Shown one piece after another: positions 22,540 to 35,173 of a stretch of DNA of 64,000 nucleotides; the first letter of the stretch is position 1, and each line of letters begins with the position of its first letter. This DNA comes from Stenopsyche tienmushanensis. Lineage: Eukaryota; Arthropoda; Insecta; Trichoptera; Stenopsychidae. The stretch is from assembly GCA_008973525.1 (NCBI GenBank), contig WACJ01000193.1, positions 248,001-312,000 of the forward strand. The letters are read 5' to 3'. The position numbers and the translations under genes are program-made. The notes under the pieces are model-generated. The model was not told where the DNA came from. It did not search any database and worked only from the letters and a program-made list of their open reading frames with translations.

Positions 22540-23182
22540 ATCAAACACTGATACACTGAGACACACAGTTGCGCAACCGAGCCCTTACCGAAAAACGAGC
22601 CCCCATGGGGCCCTAAAGCGTCGTTGAATTTCCATATGCACAATATACAAAATATCGATCTGATTCGATCATAAATATATATGAATAGAAGACAAAATGG
22701 CGAAATTCACATTTGAAGGTTTTTCGATTTGCTGAGCACTCAACGAGAGTCTTTATTATCAAGTTTGAGTGGAGAAAAAACTTCTGAATGGGATTTGAGG
22801 GAGCCCCTGAATGAATGTGGACGTTTTATTACAATTTTTTAAAGAAACTTTTCGCCTTCATTATGAAAATAAAAAGTTTTAGAATAACTTATAAAATCCT
22901 GGACAGAGTCTTAAAATGCTTCTAAGAAAAAAACAAAAAAATAATTGAGGGATTACCAAAACAATATAACGGCTTAAATTCCGAACTATATTGAAATAAA
23001 TTTAATATTTTCTTTAACAGAAAAATATTGACGGTGTAGTGTCATATTATAAAATATAAAGCTTGACTGACACACAATAAAATATATGATAAATTTAATT
23101 TAATGAATTATATTTTAAAGATGGATTAATATTTTTATAAATATTACGTAATGGTTTTGTGTATCACATATTTCAAAATGGT
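22540..23182. other. G+C-rich flank, then A+T-rich DNA; no gene seen
   Basis: Positions 22,540-22,640 are the G+C-rich flank upstream of the microexon. The rest is low-complexity. Nothing else is recognised. Confidence 0.3.
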
Positions 23183-23200
23183 TTGGGCGGATCCGCCCAA
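23183..23200. repeat. Perfect 18-bp palindrome
   Basis: TTGGGCGGA is followed directly by TCCGCCCAA. It opens a G+C-richer patch (23,180-23,420) that also carries GGGCGGGGTCG and GGCGGGTCG words on the plus strand. The patch has no recognised gene. Confidence 0.9.
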
Positions 23201-23491
23201 GATTGGGGTCTCCGTCGGAAAAAACACGGACAGCCGAAATGCTAAAGTTTCTCGGTGTCGATTCAACGTTTCCAATATATCAAACACAATGTAATGAAGT
23301 GGTGAAGTGTACAAATATGGTTCATTTTTGATTTGGGTAAACATGTGTCCCTTAAGCAAACTTGGGCGGGGTCGTTTGGCGGCAGGGCGGGTCGCTGTAG
23401 CATAGATAGACATTTAAGGCGATAGACATACAAATCGGCATAAAGAGGTACACAGAGAAAATATAGAGCACACTTACATAGAGACATAAAA

Positions 23492-23572
23492 GGTGCAGTC
23501 AAAATTCAAGCACTTATTGATCATCCAAATGAACGGCACAATCGTTAAAATTGATTTAATTTTGACTGCACC
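23492..23572. mobile_element. 81-bp inverted-repeat element (MITE-like)
   Basis: GGTGCAGTCAAAATT at 23,492 is mirrored exactly by AATTTTGACTGCACC at 23,572, giving 15-bp terminal inverted repeats around a 51-bp interior with no coding capacity. The ends resemble those of some Tc1/mariner-like elements. A clear target duplication is not visible, since the outer bases do not form a TA pair. The short length suggests an extreme internal deletion derivative. Confidence 0.65.
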
Positions 23573-25676
23573 GGATAGAAGAAATTGCAGTAGAAACAGT
23601 TTAAACACCAGCTTATAGAATAAATAGAATTACCTGTTTAATTAATCAATCCACAAAAAACACATATAATCAATCATATTGTCGAATAGCTATGTATTTA
23701 CAATTACCTGATTCAAATTAAATAAATCATCATCACTCCATTATCGAAATCATCGACTCGAACATTTAACATATAAATTTAGAGTTAACATCTTAAATAT
23801 AGCACATTCAAATAGAAATAACCCACATGTTTGAATGTATTACCATGTGTGAAATACATACATATTTATTTAAAATATATAAAAGTGAAGTTTATGTGTA
23901 AGCTTTGAACAAAGTCGGCCTTTCTATGGGTTGTCTAAATCGAAATTACCCTTGAGTAGGGTATCGGAACGAAAAAAGAAGATAAACCTAAATGAAATAA
24001 AACGATCCGAGACCTTATAATAAAAATATCAAGATAAGTTTGTAAAAAAATGTTTAGAATGAAAAAAAAAACAACATATTTTTGCTCGAAAAAAGTAAAG
24101 TGAAATACCTGCTTAATGTATTGTAATATTAAAAGGGAATTAATTTGTGTAACAAATTTCGATGCAGTATTAAAAATAGCTTATATCATAAGTACAAGGA
24201 TAAATTAGGAGTAACGTCGGGAGTTTTTTTTATTTAGTTTATTAATTTAAAAAAATATAATAAAATCCTTTATAATTTTTATTTTATAAACACATTAAGA
24301 TATTATTGTGCATGAAGTACTTGAATATTTGTACTTGTACTTGACTAATGATATGTAATTTGCCTCGAATGTTAATTTATAAAAAGGGTTTCGATTATAT
24401 AAGCAATATCAATGATGAGGTAATAAATCAGGATGGATTTGAGGTATGCATGAATGTGATCAAAAATTCTAAATTGGAGATAGTAGTGAGTAAATATGAT
24501 ATAGGATCAAATATTGTATAGTGTATATACTCTTCAATCCAGGATTTTTTTTAATTTCATAGATCCGTAAAAAAGAATATTAAGAAGAATAAAGAAGTTG
24601 CGGGAAAGCAATATATTAAGAAAAAGAAGAAGACGTGATGAAAAACGTTATTTAAGTGTTGCAAAATAAAAATGTTAATACTGTCATTGCGTAAATACGA
24701 TCATTTTCAAAAATATTTTTTTCAGAATGATTTCCATTTGAAAATGTTAAGGTTGTTGAAATTGCAATATAAAAATATTATTTTACGAACGAAACCTTTT
24801 TTAATTGCAAAAAATATTTTGGGACGAAATTTCGAAGCGATGCCGACAACAAATGTAAGGCTAACCCAACGTACCCGGTGTTGGACACATTTTGTTCCAG
24901 AGTAGGTCGTTATGGCACACGGAACCCAGCGTTAATGGGTTAAATTACGACCCAGAAAAATATTCAGCACTTAAATTTGTTAAGCAAATGCCTAAACGAA
25001 ATTCGAAAGGATGAAACAGGGACAAGCTTTTAATGGGATTTTGAGTACAGGTCTTGCGGCTACATTTGTTCCTCGGCGGGTATATGCGCGGTTTTCTTAT
25101 CTCTTTTTTATATTCCCTGGATATATATTTTTAGCTTATCCCACCGTAAAAAAGATTTATGTTAATAACGCCTCCTTATATAAGTTTCTTACATACATCT
25201 TTCTTACCCTTATCGACGCTTCAATGCGTTGCCAATGGCAATAAACCTGAAGAGGGTCACGGATAGGTAACGCGCCACTCCTTATCCACCTTGCGAGAGG
25301 AACCTTACCAGGATTCGAATTTGAATATTTTTTCCGACGGCTGGTTGTTTAATTAGATTTATTGGGTGGTCGTAATGAGCTAAAAATTGAAATTTATTGA
25401 ATTAATTGGCCGAGTGGCTATTAAACGGCACGTCTAGCCACAAATGGCCAAAGTTTCGGACGGAAACGTGTTAAAAGCCCATTACAGATATGCCTGTATA
25501 TACGCAAATATACTTCATAATAAAATAATTATATTAATCTAGTCATAATACAATATATCAAATAGTAGCCATTAAGGAAAAGTAGCCTAAATTGCCATGG
25601 CAAAATTTTAATACTGCAAGAGTAATGCCTTATTAATATAAATATATATTAGATTTATTTACAGTATAGTTTATGT
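23573..25676. other. Gene-free A+T-rich DNA with a possible piggyBac-type end near 24.95 kb
   Basis: No gene is supported. On the minus strand near 24,945 the sequence TTAACCCATTAACGCTGGG appears, a TTAA followed by a CCC-starting end as in piggyBac-like elements. No partner end was found. At 25,240-25,470 there is a small patch with a tRNA box-A-like word (TGGCCGAGTGG near 25,409) and a box-B-like word (GGATTCGAATT near 25,311), but in the wrong order for a tRNA or SINE. Confidence 0.3.
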
Positions 25677-25815
25677 ATTTGAGTGGCTTTTTTATGGGAC
25701 TCTTGCTAATCATTTTTACATGGTTTTTCATAGCGAATATGTGTTTTAAAAATGTGGTCGCCAGCCACACCTCCTGTAGATTTGAATCCAGGATGATCGA
25801 GCTACGAATTTACTG
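25677..25815 (+). repeat. Dispersed repeat, copy 2 (related to 7,010-7,150)
   Basis: This is the same orientation and word order as copy 1: GTGGCTTTTT, TTTTTACATGGT, TTTTAAAAATGTGGTCGCCA, CCTCCTGTAGATTTGAATCC. This copy keeps the 3' side better, including 'tgatcgagctacga' where copy 1 has 'ttattgagttacaa'. It contains no protein-coding signal. Confidence 0.55.
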
Positions 25816-28410
25816 CGGGACTTCCAATAGGTTCAAATACTGTATTAATATTTTTCAATCTTGTGACTTAATTAATTAATTGTGTTTTTTATCAGATCCT
25901 GGAGATCAAGCTAATCTTGGATTTATGTGTGGTGACTTATTTTTCCATCTTTCCACATTTGCAGCTATATTATCATATTAAGCTTATATTTCATCCCTTA
26001 AAAACTTTTTAAGCTAATATTGATCCAAATACAGAGTTTCAAAAGACAAACTTTTTTAAATAATCCAAAGACTGATATATAACTGAGTTTAATTTTAACG
26101 TCCTATATATAGGCTCATGGGTATATCTAGATTAAAAATGTTAACACAAAGCTCTAATTAAATCTTATTTTATGATGAAATGCAATTAAGATATTTGCTT
26201 TGGTGTATCGCCGATATATTTCGTAATCAGACTTTATTTATATCTAAAAAATATCTGTTAATTGAATTATTTACTTACATTTTAATACGGTTATATAATA
26301 AGATGATGGTATATTTTAAACATTCGTGAGGCTTAAATCAGGTCATATTATGCGTATAATACGTTCCAGCTCTTGATTAAATCTGAAGCAACCCTGGCAA
26401 AACGTGACAGACAAGCAAATTCAACTAAGCGTGTTCCCATATACAAACTGTCACTTAAAAGAGAAAAATTGCTATTAAGATTATAAACACGCTACTCCTT
26501 AGTATATTTTAATTATGAAAACACTTCAGTTTTTGCCTGAAGTCTTGAATATTTTGAAGAGAAATAATGCTTCTGTAAGATTAGCAGGGATTAATTGGGA
26601 AAGCGCTCTCATTAATATTGGACCGAGTCAAGATTTTTTTCAGGCTTGATTAAGAGCATTTGAATGGCCGTAAAAATACTTTCAATTTGGCATTTCATAA
26701 TGTGGCCATAATGGCAATCATTAATCTAAATTCCAATTCTAATTAGATTCTGCGTTTGCCGCATACATCCCTTCGCGCAATTTCCCCCCAAGATGACTTC
26801 GATTTGAATGAGGAAATATGAATATTTATGCTTTTGTACATCTTGATTTTCCCTTTTCTATAACTGTCAGGGCCATAATGAACGATGAGGTAAAATGTGG
26901 GGCGGTTTGTATGGGGTGCTTTATGAATTTCTTCGTAGGAGGCAGCGTAATTGGGGCACCGGTAGCCCTAATTGGGTGCTACGCCCCACTAACTTAGGAA
27001 CCCTCTTGACCTCTAACAAGCACTCCGTTTTTATTACGGATGTTTGGATCTTGTGTATGAAATATTATAAAAACACTCGTACACACAATAACTCTTATTT
27101 ATATGAATAAACACATTAAATGTTAAGATACTATTTTTTAAATGTATTTTTTTAAACTTTCATATAAAATACAAAATATTGTGGTTGACATATCTGTAAA
27201 TATGTTCAATAAGGTAAACGAAGGATGACATTGAGAGAGTTTACTTTCGGAAAATAACGATAAAATTGTATGTTTTTGACCTGTTTAAAAAGGACGGTTG
27301 ACGGTGGACGATTTGATGAAGGTCTTATACCAATGTTGAAGTATTTTGCATACATTAGAAATATATTAGATATTAAAATTGCTTATCAGGCTACAGATTT
27401 AAGTATGGTAAAATATCTATCCATTAAGAAAATATTTGGTTGAGAATAATACGTATTCTATCTATATCCCTATATTACGATTAAATGAGAAGATATTTAT
27501 AAATTATAAATCAACCCTAAACATACTGTATGGATAAAAAAATAAATATTCCGGCTTCTTTTTTCAATATAAATCAAAATGCAATGTATTCGAAATTAAA
27601 ATTGGTAATGGACACATGATGCATATGCAGTACCATCAGTAAATAACAGTAGACGGGTCATGATACATATGTTGTATCATCGATCATTATAATTTTTTAA
27701 TGCACAAATAAGCCACAAAATATTGCATTTAAGTGCTTAATCTTGCTATAAATACTGCATTTCATTCACATAATTTAACATTATTTTTTAATATATTTAA
27801 CATTTAGCTACGTATCAAAGTCTCGTTTGAAATGTTCGCCGCTTATATGTGTCACCCAATTTCAAATATCAACTTTATCAAATGTATCCATGGACGACCT
27901 CACAGCCAGAATATACGATTTGAACATTTTTGAGTCAAATAAAATATTAATACTGCAGAACGCGTTGTTTCAATTCCATTTAAGCGAATATGACAAGATT
28001 CATTCTTGTGAAGTTTCTGGCTTTCTGCTTTCGTGTGTGACAGTTTTTATTATACGCCTGGGAACAAATTGAATTTATCATCAGTGATCTGAAAAGAGGT
28101 ATAACTCTTACTGGGTGGAAACCCTCCCTCTCCCAACGTAATTTTTTTTTTTTTTGGAAAATTTAGAACGTTTCAATTAAATATTTCATGCGACTTTTTT
28201 TAATCATACGTTTGTTAATTAGCACGGAATAAATTCAAAATAAAAATGCAAATTTCAACCTGAGAAAATATAGTGATTTATGAACGTGTGTAAAGCACCG
28301 TTACAGTGCACGCCCCGTAAACATTTCTTGCATGAAAATATGGCTTTATGTTGGGTTTTCTGGCACGATTTTCCCTGACGGATTTAGAATTATTGTTGTG
28401 ATATTCTAAT
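25816..28410. other. No gene seen
   Basis: The region is A+T-rich. A small patch at 26,880-27,060 has G+C-richer sequence and a 71-codon plus frame (MWGGLYGVL...). It looks like a decayed insertion, but I cannot name it. The 81-codon frame at 27,827-28,072 has no recognisable domain. Confidence 0.3.
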
Positions 28411-28613
28411 AATTTCCAGAAATGGCCAATGGCCGTAAAATTAGAACTATTTGCCTAAGATGTAGTTCCTGCAGCGGCGCTCCTTGTCCGGATATTGGCA
28501 CGTCAAGTCGTTATTTCCGCTTCGGGTCGCGTGACGTGAGGAAGTCCTCCATCATTTGGAGAGGTGACGAGGAATTGGAGCAGGAAACAAATAAAGAATT
28601 CCAACAGCGATAG
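28402..28613 (+). CDS. Weak candidate coding exon, Cys-rich start
   Basis: A plus-strand acceptor-like tract (CTAATAATTTCCAG) ends at 28,401 and is followed by AAATGGCC. The frame from the ATG at 28,422 encodes 63 codons with a cysteine cluster (CLRCSSCSGAPCPD), then an RYFRFGSRDVRKS segment and an acidic end, up to a stop at 28,613. A donor-like GTGAGG occurs at 28,536 and would shorten it to 38 codons. The local DNA is clearly richer in G+C than its surroundings. I recognise no family. It may be a noncoding island with chance open frame. Confidence 0.2.
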
Positions 28614-28619
28614 GAGCAT

Positions 28620-31600
28620 TATTTATATACTGTCTAGCTAAGAAATTGTTATTACTTTGGATCGATTTACATTGATTTCAGCATAAAAAATAAAGCTATT
28701 TTTATGTTGAACTTCAAGTTTCTACACATAATATCTTTCAGATCTTTTAAAATCAGCCAATGTCGGTTTGCAAATTGATCGTATGACTATGATTGAATTA
28801 TCAAGCCGTAATATTCACGAAAGCTCCCGAAAATTCCACATTGTTATGCTGGTAAATTCTGTGACGTTTATCAAATTTAAATTTCTGATGAAAGTAAACC
28901 CCAGGGGGTTGAAAAATACTATTTAGAATTAAACGCGACGAGGACAAAATATTTGGAGGCTTGGTTTTTTTTAAATTCACCTTATGATTCAAATTCATAC
29001 TATATTTTTTAGCAAATTATCGTCATTTTTAATATTTATTCATAAGAAAATTGTTTATTAAATTTATGTCACAATAGGGATGAAAAGTATAACTAAATTT
29101 TAAATACAGAAAATTAAACCTGAGATATTTTTAATCAGAATATATTAGTTTATATCACTTGGGATATGAATATTCATTTCGCATTCAATGCAAATTGTTA
29201 TCACCGTAAATCAATTGCTTATGGGATTTATGATGAAAGATTGGGTAGAAATAAGTTTGAGTATTTTTAAGTAAGTTATGAAAATTCTTATATAAAATTT
29301 GAGATGTTATTGTATTGGATGTCTTATGAAAGCGACTTCTAAAGAAATAGGTTAAACTGTGAAACACTTTTACTGATATACTGATTTTGGCAGATATGCT
29401 CGTGAAAATGTCCCGAATAAGATACAGGCATTTAAGTAGAAACATTTTGGGAGATTCACAGGACATGATACATGTCAAAGATTAGTGCCATGTTGAATTA
29501 TTTTCAAAATTATGCTCAGTAGGATAAAAAGAAAAAAAAAACAGAGACTATAAGTCACAAGATTTCATCAATTACTAACAATATTAACGTATAAAAAGCT
29601 ATTCCTTATGATTTTTCACCCCAAGATCTTGCCTAGAACTTTATACTTTTTTTTGCCAAGGATTAAGTATTGATATATTGGATTATGATTTTTTTTTATT
29701 AAAAAAATCACAATGTAAATAAATATAAGACATCAGAAATATTACCAGATCCAAGTTTAGTCATATTTTTTTTCTACAAGAATAAATACTAAGACAATTA
29801 ATAAAGATCTCTTATCTAAAACTCAGATCTTATCCTATCCTAAATATCCATTAATCCTCAATCATAAGTGAAATATTACGAGGAAACTCCACATGTAAAA
29901 CTATTTTCTTAAGAAAAAGTGTCATATGGAAATCACTTTTATTCGATAATGGGTATAAAATATTAAGAAAAAGAAGGACAAAATTTGATTTTTCGATTCG
30001 ACTCATGCCACAGAAGATTTCCAAAATAATAGATATTTAAACCTAAACAATTACTTCTTTACAAGGAGTCATCTAAAAATATAAGAAGTTCTAGAAAGGT
30101 GCTTTATAACAATGCATTCATGTACATTTCTGCGAAAAATAAGGGTTTCATATTCCAAAATAAGTTCTAATAAATAAACTATCGATCATGTAACATGAGA
30201 TGAAAGGAATGAAGAATAATTTAAAATGTCCTGATAATTTAGAGGTTTTAAGGAATATTTAATACTCTTAATAAAAAATGTCTTAGCAAATCTTATGGGG
30301 ATATAAAAAAAATGTTGGAACTATGAAGAGTTATTGCTGGTAGAATTCTTCGAAAAGGCCCAGTTTTTGATATATCTAATATGAAGTAATATAGAAATAA
30401 AAGTTTGTTAATGGGTGAAAAATATTGTATAAAGCTTATAATCTCATATTGGTTGGTAGTGATTATGATTCTATTATCTGAAAAATAAAAAAAATATCCC
30501 ACATACATTATGCAAAGCCGAAGCTCGGTTTTCATCGTTAAAATTAATGAAACTCGCTTTTGCGGCGTGTAATTTTCACGCAAAGCTCACACCTAAACGC
30601 GTTTTTTCATTTAAAATGCGAAAAGCTCTCCGTTTCGTTCGAAAAGGATCTAGACGACACAATAGCACCTGAGAAAACGTATAAATTATTTTTCTTTCTC
30701 CAATGGAGAGTGACTTGTAAATCTTCCCTGAAAAAACATTCTGAATACACTCCCGACGTTCCGTCGAAAATTTCCCTTTTTCTTCCGACATAATTCCGGG
30801 GTGGCTGTTTATATTTCGCAAGGGTGAAAATGACATCTCTCTTACAAAAGATTTTCGACTTACATATAAACGAGCTGTCTTAGAAATGTAGACTCATTGG
30901 GCGCACAAATGAATTTGATTACTCCCCAAGCGCGCTCTTAAAAAATATTTTTTGCAGGGGCAGTTATTCTGACAAGGGATGTTTCACTTCACCTCGACTA
31001 ATGGAAGCTTTTTCCTGTTGTTTCGTTGCGAAGAAACAAATTGCGTACATTCAAACATATGGGTGTTTCTTTTTGACACAGTGCGGCCACCAAAACACTT
31101 TACAGAAAAAAGAAATACATTTAAGACAGCATCTACAAAAGAAATTATATCATCATTCATTTTCCTATTTACCTTGCTACGGTTCCTTGGGTCGCGAAAG
31201 TCTTCCTTTGAAGTTTTTCGCCGTTTGTCTTTGAGGATCATACGAGCTGCTGCGAACGCCATTTTGTTGCTTTTTTTTAATTCAACTTCTTATTTTATCA
31301 CACTTAATACAAATAATTGATCGAAAATCTCACTATTTTATGTTAGTAATTATTTAGTAAATTATTTTTAAATCAAACTTAACATTCAAATGAGCATAAT
31401 CTTGTATAAAAACAATTCTAACAATATTTTAACATTAACAATTATCACTTATCAATATTGCTTTTATTTATTATTACTCTACTTTATTTAGTTTAAAAGT
31501 TCTTGTATGTTTATTTAATATATTTTTTTTGAATATTCCAAAGGCTTTCTGGTAAGATTTATTGCATGCCAATTGATCTTTTGATGGAAGAAATAATCTT

Positions 31601-34262
31601 ATTAATTTATTGCTGAAGTTGAACGTTTAGCATTTAGCCTGATGAAGAAGTGAAGATTTGACTGTATGCCTTTTGGTACATCTCATTGCTGGAGAGCCAG
31701 CATGAAGCTGGAAGTTGTGGACAATATGAAAATACTTCCACCGCCATCGTCTAAGAAAAGAGGTATATTTTGTGATTCATCATAAAAATATCTAAACAGT
31801 GTTTTCCAATCCATCCAATAATACAATCACCAATTTTCATTTAAAATCGAAGATCTTTCTCATAATCCGATGATATAAATCATTATTCAATACTTAAATA
31901 ATAACCTGAATACATTATTGATGATTTAACAAATTATTTATGCAGTATCTATCTGCATAAACTGAGCTCCATAACTGCATATACAAATGCATAACACATC
32001 TGTGAAAAATTAATCAACAATCGATAATCATTGCACAATTGATATTCATTTAGCATCAATGAATTAAATTCACACATTACGTTATATATTGTTGGGAATT
32101 TCAAAAACGGTCTGTTGTTAAAACATTAAGCCCTATCACGAAAAAGTAAGCTTTTATAAAGATAGAGTGAAAATCTCGAGGTAATTGCTGAAAAACTGAC
32201 CAAGCGGGCGCTTAGGGGGTGTTTTACGTGATAAAAATTTCATCGGGTCGTATTTGAGCTTCTGCCACGTGTTAAATATTTATGACGACACATGAGAGAA
32301 TCATTTACCCGGTGGTAATTTGTAGTTTGGTAAATCGCTTCTCCGACCGGTGATACTAAAATCCAACACTTTCCAATTATGTACGAGGGTCGTTTCGCGT
32401 AAAGTGGGTGGTAAACATGATAATTTATGCACGGCGTTCTAGTTTTTTCGCGATGAACTTAAGTGCATTTTTGGCATTATATTGTGCAAAATTTGGGCTG
32501 TTATTGATGGGTTGTTTTTATTTTAAACTGAGGCATCAACATGATATTTCGGCATGAGCCTTCCTTATCCCGTTTTTGGAAGATTAACGTCGGCCATTTT
32601 GATGTGGCATCGTTTCCGGCAACGGCGCTTATCGCAATGGCGAACGTTTCCGGTTTTACTTCCCGCCAAGACTTCCCAGTCCTCTAATGGGTTCTACAGC
32701 TGACATTTAATTTGTCCCGATGAGCTATTTGAATAATCCGCTGCTTTGCCCAAGAGCTATTTAGATAAGTAACATCAGGGGCAGAAAGCAACGCGCTATC
32801 AAAGTCTTTTTAAAGTCCTTTATCGCATAGAAAAACGAGAGCTTTTTGTCCCCATTCTAAGTATTAAACTTTCCCGGGTAAAATCCAGTTTCTTGACTCT
32901 GCCTTCGTTTATTATGCAAAAGAGATTAAAACTAACGCCGCATGATTGCGCCACACTCTGCACCCTATACGGCGTTAATGTAACATCGCCGAGCTTTCGG
33001 AATCAAAGCTCCCTCTAATCTCCAAAGCTCCCGTTGGCGATTCACCTAATAAACTCCTGGTCCCGAATGTTTACTCTAGAAGCTCGACGTCACTGCTGAA
33101 GCTGGCCGAAGAGCTAACGAGCTCTTGGAAACTCCAGTGAGTTATCCCCAAAGCTTCTCAAAGTATGCTAATGAGCGGCGCTAACGACACGGGAGTAACG
33201 TTCAAAAAGACATCCGAAAGAAAGCAAAGTGTCGTAAAAATTAATGACCACGCAATACAACACCTCAAAATGGCAAAGCTGCTTACTTTATATTTAAATG
33301 TATGGATGTAAACAGGTAGTTCTTAAGGAGACTCATAAATCACGCTTAAGTTCCGTGTATACAAGCGCTTATATAATTTTCAACCTTCGGATAAAATTTT
33401 GCATTTTTACAGCAGCTTAAATATAGAGTCGTAGAACTATCGAATATTATATTAGAAACTATTTTTATATCACGAAATGTATTTGATAAACATTAAACAA
33501 CCCGAATCATACAATGTTAATATGACGTAACAGTAACGAAGATCCTTTTCAACGCTCAAAAGTTTATAAATACATTTATTTTGTTCATAAAATGAGTTCA
33601 TTTTATTAGGACTTGATAATAATAGTAATCTCACAAATTATATATTGCTGCCCGAAAATGTTGTACTTGCAAATTTGAATGCAGGACGCCAAATAATGTC
33701 AAATATTTTAACGAAAAAATAGCATATTGACCCTATCTAATGATTTACTTGGGCAAATTCCGTGGTGTCGTCCTAGGGCACGTCTTCAGACAAAGAAATC
33801 CAGTGGTGTCAGATCTGGAGACCGCGCGAGCCACGGAATAAGGCCATCAAAAGAATTAATTTACATGACAGAGGTGCTCACAAAGAAATCTTATTTGAAG
33901 AAATAAGCGCCACCTTTGCAAAAATAATATAAATTAATCAAACATAAAAAAATATTTTCCTAACCCTGACCCTAGCAAATTGATACCTTCTAAAGGATTT
34001 ATTGAATGATTTGTATGAGATGTAGCATATCGTTGAAAAGGATACAATCTAGAGAACTTTTTAAATCTAAATTAAATTCAAGACATTCGTTTGCATATAT
34101 AATATTATGTAACTTTGGAAGTTCAGAAGTATTTTTTTAAACTTATTGTAAAAAAAAATAATTTACTTAAATCAAAAATATATTGCAAAATACGAAAAAC
34201 ATTCATTTCATATTACAACTACAGATTTGTCAGTCCAAGTGCAAAACACCCTGCATTAGACA
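28620..34262. other. Very A+T-rich gene-free DNA; G+C-richer noncoding islands at 30.5-31.3 and 32.2-33.3 kb
   Basis: 28.6-30.5 kb is extremely A+T-rich with only chance frames. At 30,540-31,280 open frames exist on both strands at once (113 codons plus, 92 minus), which argues for stop-poor DNA rather than a gene. 32,200-33,260 is the longest G+C-richer island of this region. It contains repeated AAGCTC/GAGCTT words and no usable open frame, and may be a regulatory block. This is inference from composition alone. Confidence 0.3.
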
Positions 34263-34270
34263 CTTTAATG
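34263..34270. repeat. Target-site duplication, left, of the hAT element
   Basis: CTTTAATG at 34,263-34,270 is repeated exactly at 36,072-36,079. Eight bases is the length made by hAT transposases. Confidence 0.9.
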
Positions 34271-34583
34271 CAGTGATTCCCAAAGTGGTCTATATCGACC
34301 CCCGGGGGTCTATGACAACCTGTAAGGGGTCTACGTCAGCGAAAAAAAAAATGGGGTCCATGAAACGAAAATGGGGGTCCACGATAATGGATCTCAACAC
34401 ATACACTGATAGTACTTATTTACTTACATCATATTATTTTATAATATAAAGACATTTTTTTTAGACAGGGTTGGTTGACGGAATACTACATTCGGCAGAC
34501 GAAGCTGTCGACTATGATGTTTGTTTTTATAATGACGTTAATAATTTAGCTCGTGACGGTGCACAAATTAATTTTTTTTTTTT

Positions 34584-35032
34584 AATTTTTTTTTTTTAAT
34601 TTTGTCCAAAATGTTGGTAGATCATAATGTCAATGTCGTGCAATCTCCGTCCGTCGGTATCTGAAAAGTTAGCAGACGACGTGACCCCGAACCATTATCG
34701 AAGGAGTTAGGTTGGGGTATGTTAGGTTGGGGTATGTGAGGTTGGGGTATGTTAGGTTGGGGTATGTGAGGTTACATACCCCAACCTCACATAGCCCAAC
34801 CTCACATAGCCCAACCTCACATACCCCAACCTAACATACCCCAACCTAACATACCCCAACAAAACATACCCCAACCTAACATACCCCAACCTAACATACC
34901 CCAACTTAACTCCTTCGATAATGGTTCGGGGTCACGTCGTCTGCTAACTTTTCAGACACCGACGGACGGAGATTGCACGACATTGACATTATGATCTACC
35001 AACATTTTGGACAAAATTAAAAAAAAAAAATT
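34584..35032. mobile_element. Fold-back element with 15-bp tandem repeats in both arms
   Basis: The outer arms (34,584-34,708 and 34,909-35,032) are near-identical inverted repeats of about 125 bp. They start with A2T12 and AATTTTGTCC and include a TCCGTCCGTCGGT / ACCGACGGACGGA segment and TCGAAGGAGTTA. Inside them are tandem 15-bp units GGTTGGGGTATGTTA, with a GTGAG variant: about four and a half on the left arm, and about nine in inverse orientation on the right. No protein is encoded. Short A/T-rich sequence flanks it, so a target duplication (perhaps AATT) cannot be separated from the poly(T). It inserted after the hAT element. Confidence 0.85.
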
Positions 35033-35173
35033 ATTACGTTGGCTTGGTTTTGGCCAATTTAGGTTTTAAATGTTGTAATAGTGCCGAACTTACATATAAG
35101 AGACGGGAAGAAAAAATAAAGTTTGTGAAGATTCCTCACCCACAGAAACAAACAAAATTTTACAAAATTTAAT

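Noticed and set aside
25240..25470. tRNA- or SINE-like boxes
   Set aside because: A box-B-like word precedes a box-A-like word, the reverse of the order needed for a tRNA-type promoter, and no cloverleaf can be formed.
30576..31320. Overlapping open frames of 77-113 codons on both strands
   Set aside because: Frames are open at once on opposite strands with Phe/Ser/Lys-rich chance composition and no splice context or domain. This is explained by stop-poor DNA rather than a gene.
34709..34908. Telomere-like repeat array (TTAGGTTGGGG)
   Set aside because: The period is 15 bp, not the insect TTAGG 5-bp unit, and the array is inverted within a fold-back element.
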